This document shows, in pieces, positions 16,401 to 22,783 of a stretch of 24,328 nt of DNA; within the stretch, counting starts at the first letter, position 1, and each line of letters opens with the position of its first letter. The notes beneath the pieces are model-generated. The model ran no database searches and was not told the DNA's origin. It was given only the letters and a program-made list of their open reading frames with translations. The DNA lies in assembly GCA_023442085.1 (NCBI GenBank), contig JAEZMT010000098.1, positions 1 through 24,328 on the forward strand, in the 5' to 3' direction. Source of the DNA: Pseudomonadota bacterium (GTDB lineage: Bacteria > Pseudomonadota > Alphaproteobacteria > Rhizobiales > Xanthobacteraceae). Position numbers and translations under genes: made by a program.

Positions 16401-19400
16401 GCATAGCCGCCGCTGCCGGCGATGGCGGCGCCGAGGGAGATTTTCGAGGTCGCGACCGCGTTGGTGTTGCCGCCGATGCCGCCGCCACCGCCGATGGACT
16501 GGGCGATGATCGCGGCGGACTGGTCGCCCTTGGTCGCGATGACGGCATCGGTGGTCACGGTCACGTCACCGCCGGTGCCGCCATTGCCGCCCTTCGCGCC
16601 GAGGGTGAAATCGAGGCTCGCCTGCCCGCCGCTCGCCGAGCCCGCCGCCGCGCCGGCCTTGCCACCACCGCCGCCGATGGACTGGGCCACGATGGCCGAG
16701 GCGTGATCGCCCGTCGTGAGAAGCTGGACCGTGGAGGTCACGCCGCTGGCGGTGGAGGTGACGGTGACTGCTTCTCCGTTACCCCCGAGCCCGCCGGCGC
16801 CTCCAAGATTCGCGTTGAGCGTGAAAGATGACGAGGAACTTCCTGAAAGATCGCTTGATTTCGTATCGGTCTTGCCGGAGGCGGACCCGCCCGTGCCGCC
16901 GCCGCCGCCCACGGATTGGGCGAGGATCGCGTCGGCATCGGCGCCGCTCGTGGCGATCTGCCCGGTGTTGGTGACTGTAACCTGGCCGCCCGCACCTCCG
17001 CCGCCGCCTGTGCCGCCGAGGGCCACCGAGACGTCTACCGTTCCCCCGGTGGCATCGGCGGTGCCGCCGCCCGCAGTGCCGCCACCGCCGCCCACCGATT
17101 GCGCGAGGATGCCGCGCGCGCTGGTGCCGGATGTCGCGATGCTACCCGACTGGGTGACGGTGACGTTCGAGCCGTTTCCGGCGGATGTGCCGGAACCGCC
17201 GCCGCCGAGGGACAGGCTGACGGAGGTCTTGCCGGACAGGGATGCTGCATTGGACGAGGTGGTGCCCACGCCACCGTTCCCGCCACCGCCGCCGATGGAC
17301 TGGGCGATGATCGCGTCGGCGAAATTCCCCGTGGTGACGACCGTTCCGGCATTGTCGACGTTGACGAGCCCGCCGTTCGCGCCCTCGCCTCCCGATCCGC
17401 CCAGCGTGACCGACACCGTGACCGGCACGCCCGCCGCCACCGAGACGCCGAGCGCGCTGGCATCGCCCCCGGTGCCGCCACCGCCGCCGATGGACTGCGC
17501 GAGGATGCCGGTCGCCCCCGCGCCCTTGGTGCTGACGCTGCCGGTGTTGGTGGCATAGGCTTTTTCGCCATAGCCCCCGCTGCCGCCGCTGCCGCCCAGG
17601 CTCGCATTCACCGAGACCGCGGTATCCGCGCCGACCGTCAGGCTCTTGGCGGCGGAGGAGCCGCCGTTGCCACCGCCGCCGCCGATGGACTGGACCACGA
17701 TGCCCATGGAATCGAGGCCGCTCGTGACGATGACCCCGGAATTGGTGACGGTGGCATTTCCGCCGTTGCCGCCGGAGCCGCCGCTGCCGCCGAGCGCGAC
17801 CGCCGCGCTGAAATAGATGCCCGCGCTCTGCGACAGCGCGCTCCCGCCCGATCCGCCGCCGCCGCCCACGGATTGCGCGATGATGCCGGAGGCACGGTCG
17901 CCCGTTGTGACGACGCCGGCGGCGTTGGTCACCTGGACGATCCCGCCGTAATTGCCGCTGCCGGCGCTGCCCCCGATGGTAAGGGAGAGGCCTTCGGCCG
18001 TCGTTCCCGACGCGCTGCCCCCCGCCCCGCCGCCGCCGCCGATGGACTGGGCGAGGATGGCCGTGGCGTAGTCGCCGGCGGTGGAGACGGTGACGGTGCT
18101 CGGGGTCGCGCCGGTATTCGTCACATAGACGTTGCCGCCGTGGCCTCCGCCGCTTCCGTTGCCGCCGATGGCCGCCGAGATGCCGAGGCCGAGGCTCATG
18201 GCGCCACCGCCGCGTCCGCCGCCGCCACCCACCGATTGCGCCACGATTCCGAGCGCATTGTCGCCGGTGGTGACGACTGTCCCGGTGTTGGTGAGCGTCG
18301 TCGTGCCGCCGTTGCCGCCGGCGGCGCCCTGCCCGCCAAGGGAGGCGACACCGCCCGCGCCGCCGCCATTGCCACCGCCGCCGCCGATGGACTGGGCGAG
18401 GATGCCGTCGGAGAACGCGCCGCTGGTGGTGATGGAGCCAGAGTTCGTCGCCGTCGCCCCGCTGCTCGTGCCCGTGCCGGAGGTTCCGGCCGAGGAGCCG
18501 CCCACCGCCACGCAGCCGCTCGTCGTGCTGCCGCACGAGCCGATGACGAGGTTTCCGCCTCCGCCGCCCACCGACTGGACCAGCATCCCGTGGGCGTAAT
18601 TGCCGGTCGTCGTCACGGTGCCGGCATTGATGCCCGTGGCCGTGCCCGCATCGCCGCTGATGGCACCGTTGCCGCCCATGGAGACAAAGACCGCATCGGC
18701 CGACCCGCCATTGCCGCCGCCGCCTGCCACCGACTGCACCACGATGCCCACCGAGCCGTTGCCGGTGGTCGAGACCGCGCCTGCGGATTTCAGATAGACG
18801 TTGCCCGCGGTGCCGCCCGGCCCGGCGACACCGCCCGAGCTGGTGATGAACCCGCCCACGGACGCGCCGTTGGCACCGGTACCGCCGAGGCTCTGCGCGA
18901 CGACGGCATTCGCGGCATAGCCCGAGGTCCTGACGGTCGCGCCGGCTGCGATACCGACATTGACGACGGTGCCGCTCGCGGCGCTGCCGCCCGTGCCGCC
19001 ATTGCCGCCGATCTCGTTGAGCGAATCGTCACCGGGCGCACCGTTGCCGCCCGCCCCGCCGTTGGCGGAGACGATGATGCCATGGGCCGCGTCGCCGCTG
19101 GTGGTGATGGTGACACCGCCCTCGACATTGAGGTTGGCCGTTCCACCTGTGCCGCCCGTTCCGCCATTGCCGCCATAGGCCGTGGCATCAGATCTAGCCT
19201 TTCCACCGGAGCCGCCCGCGCCGCCGTTGGCGGAGACGATGATGGCCGACGCCGATGCTGCGGTGGTCGTGATCTGGGATTGCTGCTGGACAGTGACGGA
19301 AACGGTCCCGCCATTGCCGCCAGCGCCGCCATTGCCGCCCCAGGAATCGGAAAAGCCGCCATAGCCGTATCCGCCTTGCCCGCCGGATCCGCCATTCGCC

Positions 19401-20530
19401 AACCCCACGATGCCGGATTGCGGCGATGAGATCGTGCCGGAAACAACGATCTCGACGCTTCCGGCATTGCCGCCGCCGCCGCCGACCTTCCCGGTGGCGT
19501 TGGCCGTCGTCGAGTCGGCTTCCGCCGACGTGCCGCCTGCACCGCCGATGGAGGCCGCATACAGGCCGACTCCGCCCGCGCTCGTCAGGGTCACATTGGA
19601 GAGGGTGACGCTCACCGCGCCACCATTACCACCGGCGCCCGCCGCGCCGCCGGTCGCCGCCGCAACAGCGTGCACTTCGCCGCTGTTGCCGCCTGCCCCG
19701 CCGGTGGAGCTCACGCTCACGGCTGGTCCGCTGCCGCTGTTGATGGTGGACGACGAGATCGTGACGGTGGCGATGCCACCGTCTCCGCCAATGCCGCCGT
19801 TGCCGCCTGTGGAATCGGCAAAGCCGCGGCCCTCTCCGCCCACGCCACCGACGCCGCCGACGGTCGAAATGATGATGCCGCCCGCCTGGGATGACAGGTT
19901 TGAACCAGAAACCGAGATGCTGACGGCACCGCCGTTGCCGCCGGTCAGGCCCGAACCTCCGAATGCCTGGCCGAGATCACTGAAGCCGTAACCGCCTGCG
20001 CCGCCTGTGCCGCCCGTGGAGCCGGCGGCGATGATCGTCCCGCTGGCCTGGCTGGCCGTGACCCCGTTCAGGATTGCCGAGAATGCGCCGCCATAGCCGC
20101 CTTCGCCACCCGAGCCCCCCGTCCCGGAGCCCGTCCCGTCGGCGACCGTGCCTTCGCCGCCCGATCCGCCCATGCCGCCCTGGGTCGTGCTCTTGATGGC
20201 GTAGGTGCCGGTCGATCCGCCGCTGATCGTGATGGATGTCGCCCCGATGGCGGCTCCCCCGTCGCCGTTGCCGCCGGTAGCGCTTTCAAAATCGTAGTTG
20301 TAGTTCGCCCCGTTCGCCCCGGCCGATCCCGTTATTGTCTGGCTGAAGGGCATGGTGACGACGGTCTGCGCCGTCGCCGGCGGGACCGCGGCGGGGACGG
20401 CGACCAGGACCAGTCCGCACAGGGATGTGGTGAGGGCGGTGGAGAGCAGCATGCGCGCGGTGGATGCGCCATAGACGGTTGATGCCGTGCCGCGCGGCGC
20501 ACGGTTCTGCGCAATCCCACCAACCGGCAT
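10421..20530 (-). CDS. Giant Gly-rich repeat autotransporter (type Va secretion adhesin-like)
   Basis: This is one uninterrupted frame of about 3,369 residues. A charged leader precedes the signal core MLLSTALTTSLCGLVLVAVPAAVPPATAQ. The passenger then has three parts. First are Gly-rich units with SANGGAGG-type cores (about 20230-18950). Next are about 34 units with AQS(I/V)GGGGG cores (about 18590-12330), spaced about 160-235 bp and each ending in TVTNSGxIxTxG-like strands. Last is a stalk without the repeat. The C-terminal 275 residues (10421 to about 11245) form the autotransporter barrel, ending GVARLAIHF with the terminal Phe recognised by BAM. The passenger should form a long beta-solenoid on the cell surface. 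No protease or ligand motif is seen, so its role, perhaps adhesion or biofilm, is inference. The start is uncertain: the frame opens at 20635, and 20452 is also possible. Confidence 0.9.
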   Translation of the reverse strand: MPVGGIAQNRAPRGTASTVYGASTARMLLSTALTTSLCGLVLVAVPAAVPPATAQTVVTMPFSQTITGSAGANGANYNYDFESATGGNGDGGAAIGATSITISGGSTGTYAIKSTTQGGMGGSGGEGTVADGTGSGTGGSGGEGGYGGAFSAILNGVTASQASGTIIAAGSTGGTGGAGGYGFSDLGQAFGGSGLTGGNGGAVSISVSGSNLSSQAGGIIISTVGGVGGVGGEGRGFADSTGGNGGIGGDGGIATVTISSSTINSGSGPAVSVSSTGGAGGNSGEVHAVAAATGGAAGAGGNGGAVSVTLSNVTLTSAGGVGLYAASIGGAGGTSAEADSTTANATGKVGGGGGNAGSVEIVVSGTISSPQSGIVGLANGGSGGQGGYGYGGFSDSWGGNGGAGGNGGTVSVTVQQQSQITTTAASASAIIVSANGGAGGSGGKARSDATAYGGNGGTGGTGGTANLNVEGGVTITTSGDAAHGIIVSANGGAGGNGAPGDDSLNEIGGNGGTGGSAASGTVVNVGIAAGATVRTSGYAANAVVAQSLGGTGANGASVGGFITSSGGVAGPGGTAGNVYLKSAGAVSTTGNGSVGIVVQSVAGGGGNGGSADAVFVSMGGNGAISGDAGTATGINAGTVTTTGNYAHGMLVQSVGGGGGNLVIGSCGSTTSGCVAVGGSSAGTSGTGTSSGATATNSGSITTSGAFSDGILAQSIGGGGGNGGGAGGVASLGGQGAAGGNGGTTTLTNTGTVVTTGDNALGIVAQSVGGGGGRGGGAMSLGLGISAAIGGNGSGGGHGGNVYVTNTGATPSTVTVSTAGDYATAILAQSIGGGGGAGGSASGTTAEGLSLTIGGSAGSGNYGGIVQVTNAAGVVTTGDRASGIIAQSVGGGGGSGGSALSQSAGIYFSAAVALGGSGGSGGNGGNATVTNSGVIVTSGLDSMGIVVQSIGGGGGNGGSSAAKSLTVGADTAVSVNASLGGSGGSGGYGEKAYATNTGSVSTKGAGATGILAQSIGGGGGTGGDASALGVSVAAGVPVTVSVTLGGSGGEGANGGLVNVDNAGTVVTTGNFADAIIAQSIGGGGGNGGVGTTSSNAASLSGKTSVSLSLGGGGSGTSAGNGSNVTVTQSGSIATSGTSARGILAQSVGGGGGTAGGGTADATGGTVDVSVALGGTGGGGGAGGQVTVTNTGQIATSGADADAILAQSVGGGGGTGGSASGKTDTKSSDLSGSSSSSFTLNANLGGAGGLGGNGEAVTVTSTASGVTSTVQLLTTGDHASAIVAQSIGGGGGKAGAAAGSASGGQASLDFTLGAKGGNGGTGGDVTVTTDAVIATKGDQSAAIIAQSIGGGGGIGGNTNAVATSKISLGAAIAGSGGYADRGGSVTVTTAGSISTSGKMSDAIIAQSVGGGGGIGGSAGSDAHASGSQSVSATLTLGGVGGAASYGGAVTVNNTADISTSGAMSNAILAQSVGGGGGKGGSSTAKGSGGSYSIGASLGGDGGAGSHGGAVAVTTSGKIVVTGDESRAIVAQSIGGGGGVAGASADASAAKTASLSFSLAGTGGTGGYGGAVTVTSTGDIRTEGQNGTGILAQSIGGGGGNAGSATNAANGKFAVGAAIGGTGGGGGNGGTVNVTLDNPKLGSLVTTGNSADGVLAQSIGGGGGNGAAGSGKADGAGGNSASLDVAVGGGGGSGGTGGNVFINNGSATTAGLSIATFGTGSNGLVAQSIGGGGGKGGASTSSSATKGSSSTASLSVGLGGNGGSGNSAGNAYVNTVGGTIVTAGDHASGILVQSIGGGGGMALATHAAAESTSAEAVVTATLGGAGGSGNIGGIAEVNNGAGILTQGSFSYGILAQSIGGGGGQSGTSGGAANGGTANVSLALTGSGGSGGTGGTASVYTSGSVYTLGQGSTAILVQAIGGGGGAAGSSDNAATGKISIGAAAGGTGGAGGDGGLATAVLSGTSGGKIITSGDAADAVLVQSIGGGGGSAGAGTGKVDGKGGNGLGLSVDIGGGGGSAGNGVSATIVNGTGSDPGATAFTVVTLGTGSNGLVAQAIGGGGGKGGAASSTASGSDAANLSANLGGSGATGGNGGLAGVVNAGIVQTQGDHASAIVAQSIGGGGGNAVSTASTASGQSAKLNLSASLGGSGGGGGNGGEASVTNSGTLVTLGDFGHGILAQSIGGGGGAAAVTGDSGTGGSATVSLSLSGSGGSGGFGYSVAVYNTGNISTSGTGASAILAQSVGGGGGFAGSAQNATRGQIAVGGIVGGTGGSGGNGGGVIVSAQADATISTTGGAADAIVAQSIGGSGGAGGAGKTKADGKGGNGFSLSAAVGGSGGSGGNGGTVEVLFGSGGNALVATSGHDSAGILAQSIGGGGGKASVATSASGSTGAASVGATLGGTGGGGGNGGNVTVTVDGRIQSLGAGSDGILAQSIGGGGGNASAANSTASGGQNTVTATLTLGGAGGVAGNGETVTVNQQGTILTRGDLSNGIVLQSIGGGGGRASTVATDSGNGSFAATVGLGASGGAGGAGGAVYANVSGVIQTFGDASIGVVAQSIGGGGGIAATSSSATGGSHSVALTLGGDGGAGSIGGLVTIDLSSTSVIRTSGTNAFGVLAQSIGGGGGMGGTASSDATAAVAFGGGAGSGGNGGNIYALGAGTIVTSGQGASAIFAQSVGGGGGIGGSAASAVFSQQDGIQGSGGGSGDGGAVTVTVTGVASTSGANAPAIVAQSIGGGGGMAATAGGVGLGTAGGSGTGGPVTVLVAGSVIATGDNSAGIFAQSLGPSGNGQIQILVADGGVVRGGTGTSAIVLSGGEQNTVTIAQGGTVTGLGGSAVQAGIGDDTVINKGTLNGSVDLGGGTNGLINETGATFNSGTLVSATSDAGPTLRSAGLSAPGFTNHGTVNPGGLGVIATTNVAGGIGSDGVLQVDVDSASARHDQIRVVGGATLSGTIDPRATSIAPQDSYTILVADQLTGTAVAKDSGLAYSWAVHADATSLTISPIAHFLPQGIWLSANEASVGGSLQRVWNTGDTGGMSKVFNGLIDVSSPLAYQSALGQLSPQLLQAPAGLRIGESQAFLDRTMSCPVFVAQSTQLREDNCAWARIIYDRTSQSTTAQMAGFASDSVIFQAGVQRELATDWFLALSGAYQQSSVSSTSGWFSSSGNGGDIGVALKYQTGPWLFSAALDAGWVSYDNTRIIGLAGGQVTSTSDVYNLTGRLRAAYEFTYANFYIRPRVDLDVVHVEMPAFTEMGLTGAELALQTSSLTTFIATPAVEFGGRIDLPDGIVLRPYMTLGASFASNDAWQTTARFLWAPLSAGTFSTTTPIPNVLGNLDLGLQAVTRDNLEIKLEYGLNVGQDFVAQRGVARLAIHF
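12330..18600 (-). repeat. Central tandem repeat of the autotransporter, about 34 units
   Basis: A unit of roughly 63 residues (mean about 189 bp) repeats around the core (I/V)(L/I/V)(A/V)QS(I/V)GGGGGxGG. I counted 34 clear cores, with degenerate ones at the flanks (AQSLGGTGANG, VQSVAGGGG and AQSLGPSG). Within a unit the order is core, variable Ser/Thr/Ala loop, short strand, a second Gly-rich LGGxGGxGGxGG stretch, TVTVTNSG-like strand, and TxG turn. The DNA cores are nearly identical from unit to unit. Confidence 0.92.
13421..15775 (-). repeat. Five-unit higher-order repeat, about 0.97 kb period
   Basis: Unit types recur every fifth unit. KADGAGG/KVDGKGG/KADGKGG-containing units have cores near 15562, 14591 and 13627. 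Units with GTGSNGLVAQ lie near 15350 and 14370, and their third member near 13421 has diverged. NA(A/T)xGxxxxGxxxGGTGG units lie near 15755, 14781 and 13815. The spacings of about 971 and 964 bp point to duplication of five-unit blocks. Positions were read by eye and are good to some tens of bases. Confidence 0.75.
18950..20230 (-). repeat. N-terminal Gly-rich units of a different class
   Basis: About seven or eight units here have cores such as IIVSANGGAGG, IVGLANGGSGG, VSVSSTGGAGG and IISTVGGVGG in place of AQSIGGGGG. They are followed by the same GGNGGxGG arcs and short SVTVS-type strands. They look like diverged relatives of the central units forming the cap-proximal part of the solenoid. 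Confidence 0.7.
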
Positions 20531-20655
20531 TCCCGCCCCCAGCAAAGCCCGAGGTAGGACATTGCTGCCCGTCGGCCAAAAGAGCAACAACCGCGATTGC
20601 GTCTCCCCGGAAAGCTGCTCGCAGCGAACGGCCACGACCTGGCTGCATCATCATG

Positions 20656-20767
20656 CAAAGGCCGTCGTGATCGACTATATCGAGCGCATCAACAATCAGA
20701 TGCGGCGCCACTCGGGCTCGGCCTTCTCGGCCCATCGACTTCGAGCGACAGGTGCAGGCAGGTTAAC
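20656..20767 (+). pseudogene. IS3-type transposase C-terminal remnant, frameshifted
   Basis: One plus-strand frame reads AKAVVIDYIERINNQMRRHSGSAF, matching the end of IS3-family OrfB transposases (usually xDYIExFYNxxRRHSxLGYxSP). The match continues one frame over as RPIDFERQVQAG and a stop at 20765-20767, as in the usual SPxDFE ending. A single frame shift lies between about 20715 and 20732. The catalytic DDE residues and the rest of the element are not present, so this is a scar of an old insertion. The following bases to about 20795 may hold what is left of its right end; I could not define an inverted repeat. Confidence 0.72.
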
Positions 20768-20802
20768 CTCGTGTCCGCTCAACGGCAGCAGCTTCAATAC
20801 TA

Positions 20803-21795
20803 ATGTTTAAAAATCAACCATTTACGTTCTCGGTCGCCCCGATGATGGACTGGACGGACCGGCATTGCCGGGCCTTCCACCGCACCTTCTCGCGCCATGC
20901 GCTGCTGTATACCGAGATGGTGACCGCGCCGGCGGTGATCCATGGGGACCGGTCGCGGCTGCTCGGCTTTTCTGAGGCGGAGCATCCGGTGGCGGTTCAG
21001 CTCGGCGGCAGCGACCCTGCGCTGCTGGCGCAGGCGGCGCGCATCTGCGCGGATTTCGGCTATGACGAGATCAACCTCAACGTCGGATGCCCCTCCGACC
21101 GGGTACAGGGCGGCAACTTCGGCGCCTGCCTCATGCGGGAGCCGCAGCTTGTGGCCGATTGCGTGGCTGCCATGAAGGGCGGGGTCGCGCTGCCCGTCAC
21201 GGTGAAATGCCGCATCGGCGTGGACGATCAGGATCCCGAGGAAGCCCTCGATACCCTCGCCGACGCCGTGCTCGCGGCGGGCTGCGACGGGCTCATCGTC
21301 CATGCCCGCAAGGCTTGGCTCAACGGCCTTTCGCCGCGCGAGAACCGGGACATCCCGCCCCTCGACTATGATCGCGTGCGCCGACTCAAGGCCCGTTTGC
21401 CGCACGTGCCGGTGGCGCTGAACGGCGGCCTGGAAAGCCTCGCGCAGGGGCTGAGCGAGGCGGAGGGCCTTGACGGTATCATGCTCGGCCGCGCGGCCTA
21501 CCATTCGCCCGAACTGTTGTTGGAGGTGGACCCCCTCCTTCACGGCGTCCCGGCGCCGCACGCGGACACCTTCGCCGCGCTGGAGGCGTTCGAGCCCTAT
21601 ATCGCCCGGCATCTGGAGGCTGGCGGCCGGCTCTCCGACATCACCCGCCACATGCTCGGCCTGTTCGGCGGCAAGAAGGGCGCGCGCATCTTCCGCCGCC
21701 GCCTCTCGACGGAAGCCATCATTCCCGGCGCCGGGCTCGAGGTGCTGCGCGGTGCCGTCGACGAGGTGCGCAGCAGGGACCGCCTGGCGGCCTGA
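20803..21795 (+). CDS. dusA: tRNA-dihydrouridine synthase A
   Basis: DusA reduces uridines 20/20a in the tRNA D-loop with FMN and NADPH in the cytosol. The 330-residue product has the family start FSVAPMMDWTDRHCR (residues 9-23), LYTEMV, the active-site Cys96 in NLNVGCPSDRVQGGNFGACLM, VKCRIGVDDQD, HARKAWLNGLSPRENRDIPPLDYDRV, and the FMN-binding ALNGGLES and GIMLGRAAYHSPELL. Length is normal. The first eight residues (MFKNQPFT) are encoded by AT-rich codons unlike the rest, and no clear ribosome-binding site precedes the ATG. The start lies 35 bp past the transposase scar, so the native 5' end may have been replaced. Confidence 0.95.
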   Translation: MFKNQPFTFSVAPMMDWTDRHCRAFHRTFSRHALLYTEMVTAPAVIHGDRSRLLGFSEAEHPVAVQLGGSDPALLAQAARICADFGYDEINLNVGCPSDRVQGGNFGACLMREPQLVADCVAAMKGGVALPVTVKCRIGVDDQDPEEALDTLADAVLAAGCDGLIVHARKAWLNGLSPRENRDIPPLDYDRVRRLKARLPHVPVALNGGLESLAQGLSEAEGLDGIMLGRAAYHSPELLLEVDPLLHGVPAPHADTFAALEAFEPYIARHLEAGGRLSDITRHMLGLFGGKKGARIFRRRLSTEAIIPGAGLEVLRGAVDEVRSRDRLAA

Positions 21796-21927
21796 TTGGG
21801 CGCATTGCCACCAGATTTGCGTGAATAGCGGGCCTGCTGCGGCCGCCATGCGGCTATCGCAGTGGACAGGGCGCGGATTCCGGGCCACTCCTCGTGGCCT
21901 CCCCGCCGCAAGTTTCCGGTCCCGCTC

Positions 21928-22764
21928 ATGTTTTCCAATGTTCCGGTGCAGGAACTCGTCCTGCTCGTCGGCGCCATGCTGGCCGGCGGCGTGCTGACCG
22001 GCCTGCTCGCCGGCCTTTTCGGCATCGGCGGCGGCGGCGTCATCGTTCCCGTGCTGTACGAGGTGTTCGGGTTCCTCGGGGTGGATGACAGCGTGCGCAT
22101 GCAATTGTGCGTCGGCACCTCGCTCGCCATCATCATCCCCACCGCCATGGCCTCCTACCGCACCCACGTCGCCCAGGGGGCGGCGATGCCGGGCGTGCTC
22201 GCGAAATGGCGCGTCCCGGCCATCATCGGCATCATCGTCGGCAGCGCCATCGCGGCGGTGGCGGCGGGCTGGGTGCTGCAGGCGGTGTTCGTGGCGGTGG
22301 TTGCGCTGCTGGGGCTGAAGAGCCTCATCGGCCGCAACGACATCCGCATTGCCGACCACCTGCCATCCTCCGCGATGATGCGGTTCTGCGGCTTCTTCAT
22401 CGGGCTTGCGTCATCGCTGGTGGGAATCTCGGGCGGCGGCATCTCCACCAACATCCTGCTGCTCTACGGCGTGCCGATCCACGCCGCCGTCGCCACCTCG
22501 GCGGGCATCGGCGTCATCATTCCGATTCCGGGAGTCATCGGCTATGCCATCGCCGGCTGGCCGCACCTCTCCGAGCTGCCGCCGCTGTCCATCGGCTATG
22601 TGTCGGTGATCGGCTTCCTGTGCATCGCCCCGGTGGCGACGCTGGTGGCGCCCTATGGCGCGCGCCTCGCGCACCGCATGAGCCGGCGCCATCTGGAGAT
22701 CGGCTTCGGCCTGTTCCTGATGGTCATCGGCGTGCGCTTTCTCGTCGCCATCATCCACGGGTGA
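21928..22764 (+). CDS. TauE/SafE-family membrane permease
   Basis: The 278-residue protein belongs to the TauE/SafE (DUF81, PF01925) family of putative sulfite, sulfoacetate or other organic-anion exporters in the inner membrane. The internal duplication is visible. GLLAGLFGIGGGGVIVPVLYEVFG near the N-terminus and GLASSLVGISGGGISTNILLLYGVP after residue 155 are the paired signature loops. About eight hydrophobic segments are present. ATG 21928 was chosen over 21862 because the family-like sequence MFSNVPVQELVLLVGAMLAGG begins there and the upstream 22 residues are polar and atypical. The substrate cannot be told. It lies 132 bp after dusA and converges on the next gene with a 14-bp gap. Confidence 0.88.
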   Translation: MFSNVPVQELVLLVGAMLAGGVLTGLLAGLFGIGGGGVIVPVLYEVFGFLGVDDSVRMQLCVGTSLAIIIPTAMASYRTHVAQGAAMPGVLAKWRVPAIIGIIVGSAIAAVAAGWVLQAVFVAVVALLGLKSLIGRNDIRIADHLPSSAMMRFCGFFIGLASSLVGISGGGISTNILLLYGVPIHAAVATSAGIGVIIPIPGVIGYAIAGWPHLSELPPLSIGYVSVIGFLCIAPVATLVAPYGARLAHRMSRRHLEIGFGLFLMVIGVRFLVAIIHG

Positions 22765-22783
22765 CGGCGCTCGCCGCATCACC
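22760..22783. terminator. Possible two-way hairpin over both stop codons
   Basis: GGTGACGGCG and CGCCG-CA-TCACC pair with a two-base bulge and a CT loop. The hairpin overlaps the stop codons of the TauE-like gene (plus) and the small beta-rich protein gene (minus). No T-tract follows on either strand, so its strength as a terminator is doubtful. Confidence 0.35.

Noticed and set aside
12330..18600. Possible CRISPR array, because short near-identical DNA cores recur at regular spacing
   Set aside because: The cores are codons of a single open frame, the intervals are about 189 bp and themselves related, and there are no cas genes.
16916..19429. An 837-codon open frame on the plus strand, antisense to the autotransporter, plus several 200-300 codon Pro- or Ala/Gly-rich frames on the same strand
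   Set aside because: They are exact shadows of the Gly-repeat codons: complements of GGC/GCC-rich repeats lack stop codons. Composition is monotonous and no domain is visible.
10421..20530. Resemblance of GGNGG-type repeats to mycobacterial PE_PGRS proteins
   Set aside because: There is no PE domain; the signal peptide and the Phe-ended C-terminal barrel identify a Gram-negative autotransporter.
20800..22359. A 519-codon minus-strand frame opposite dusA and the TauE-like gene
   Set aside because: Its His/Arg/Asp-rich composition without motifs marks it as an antisense shadow of two conserved genes.
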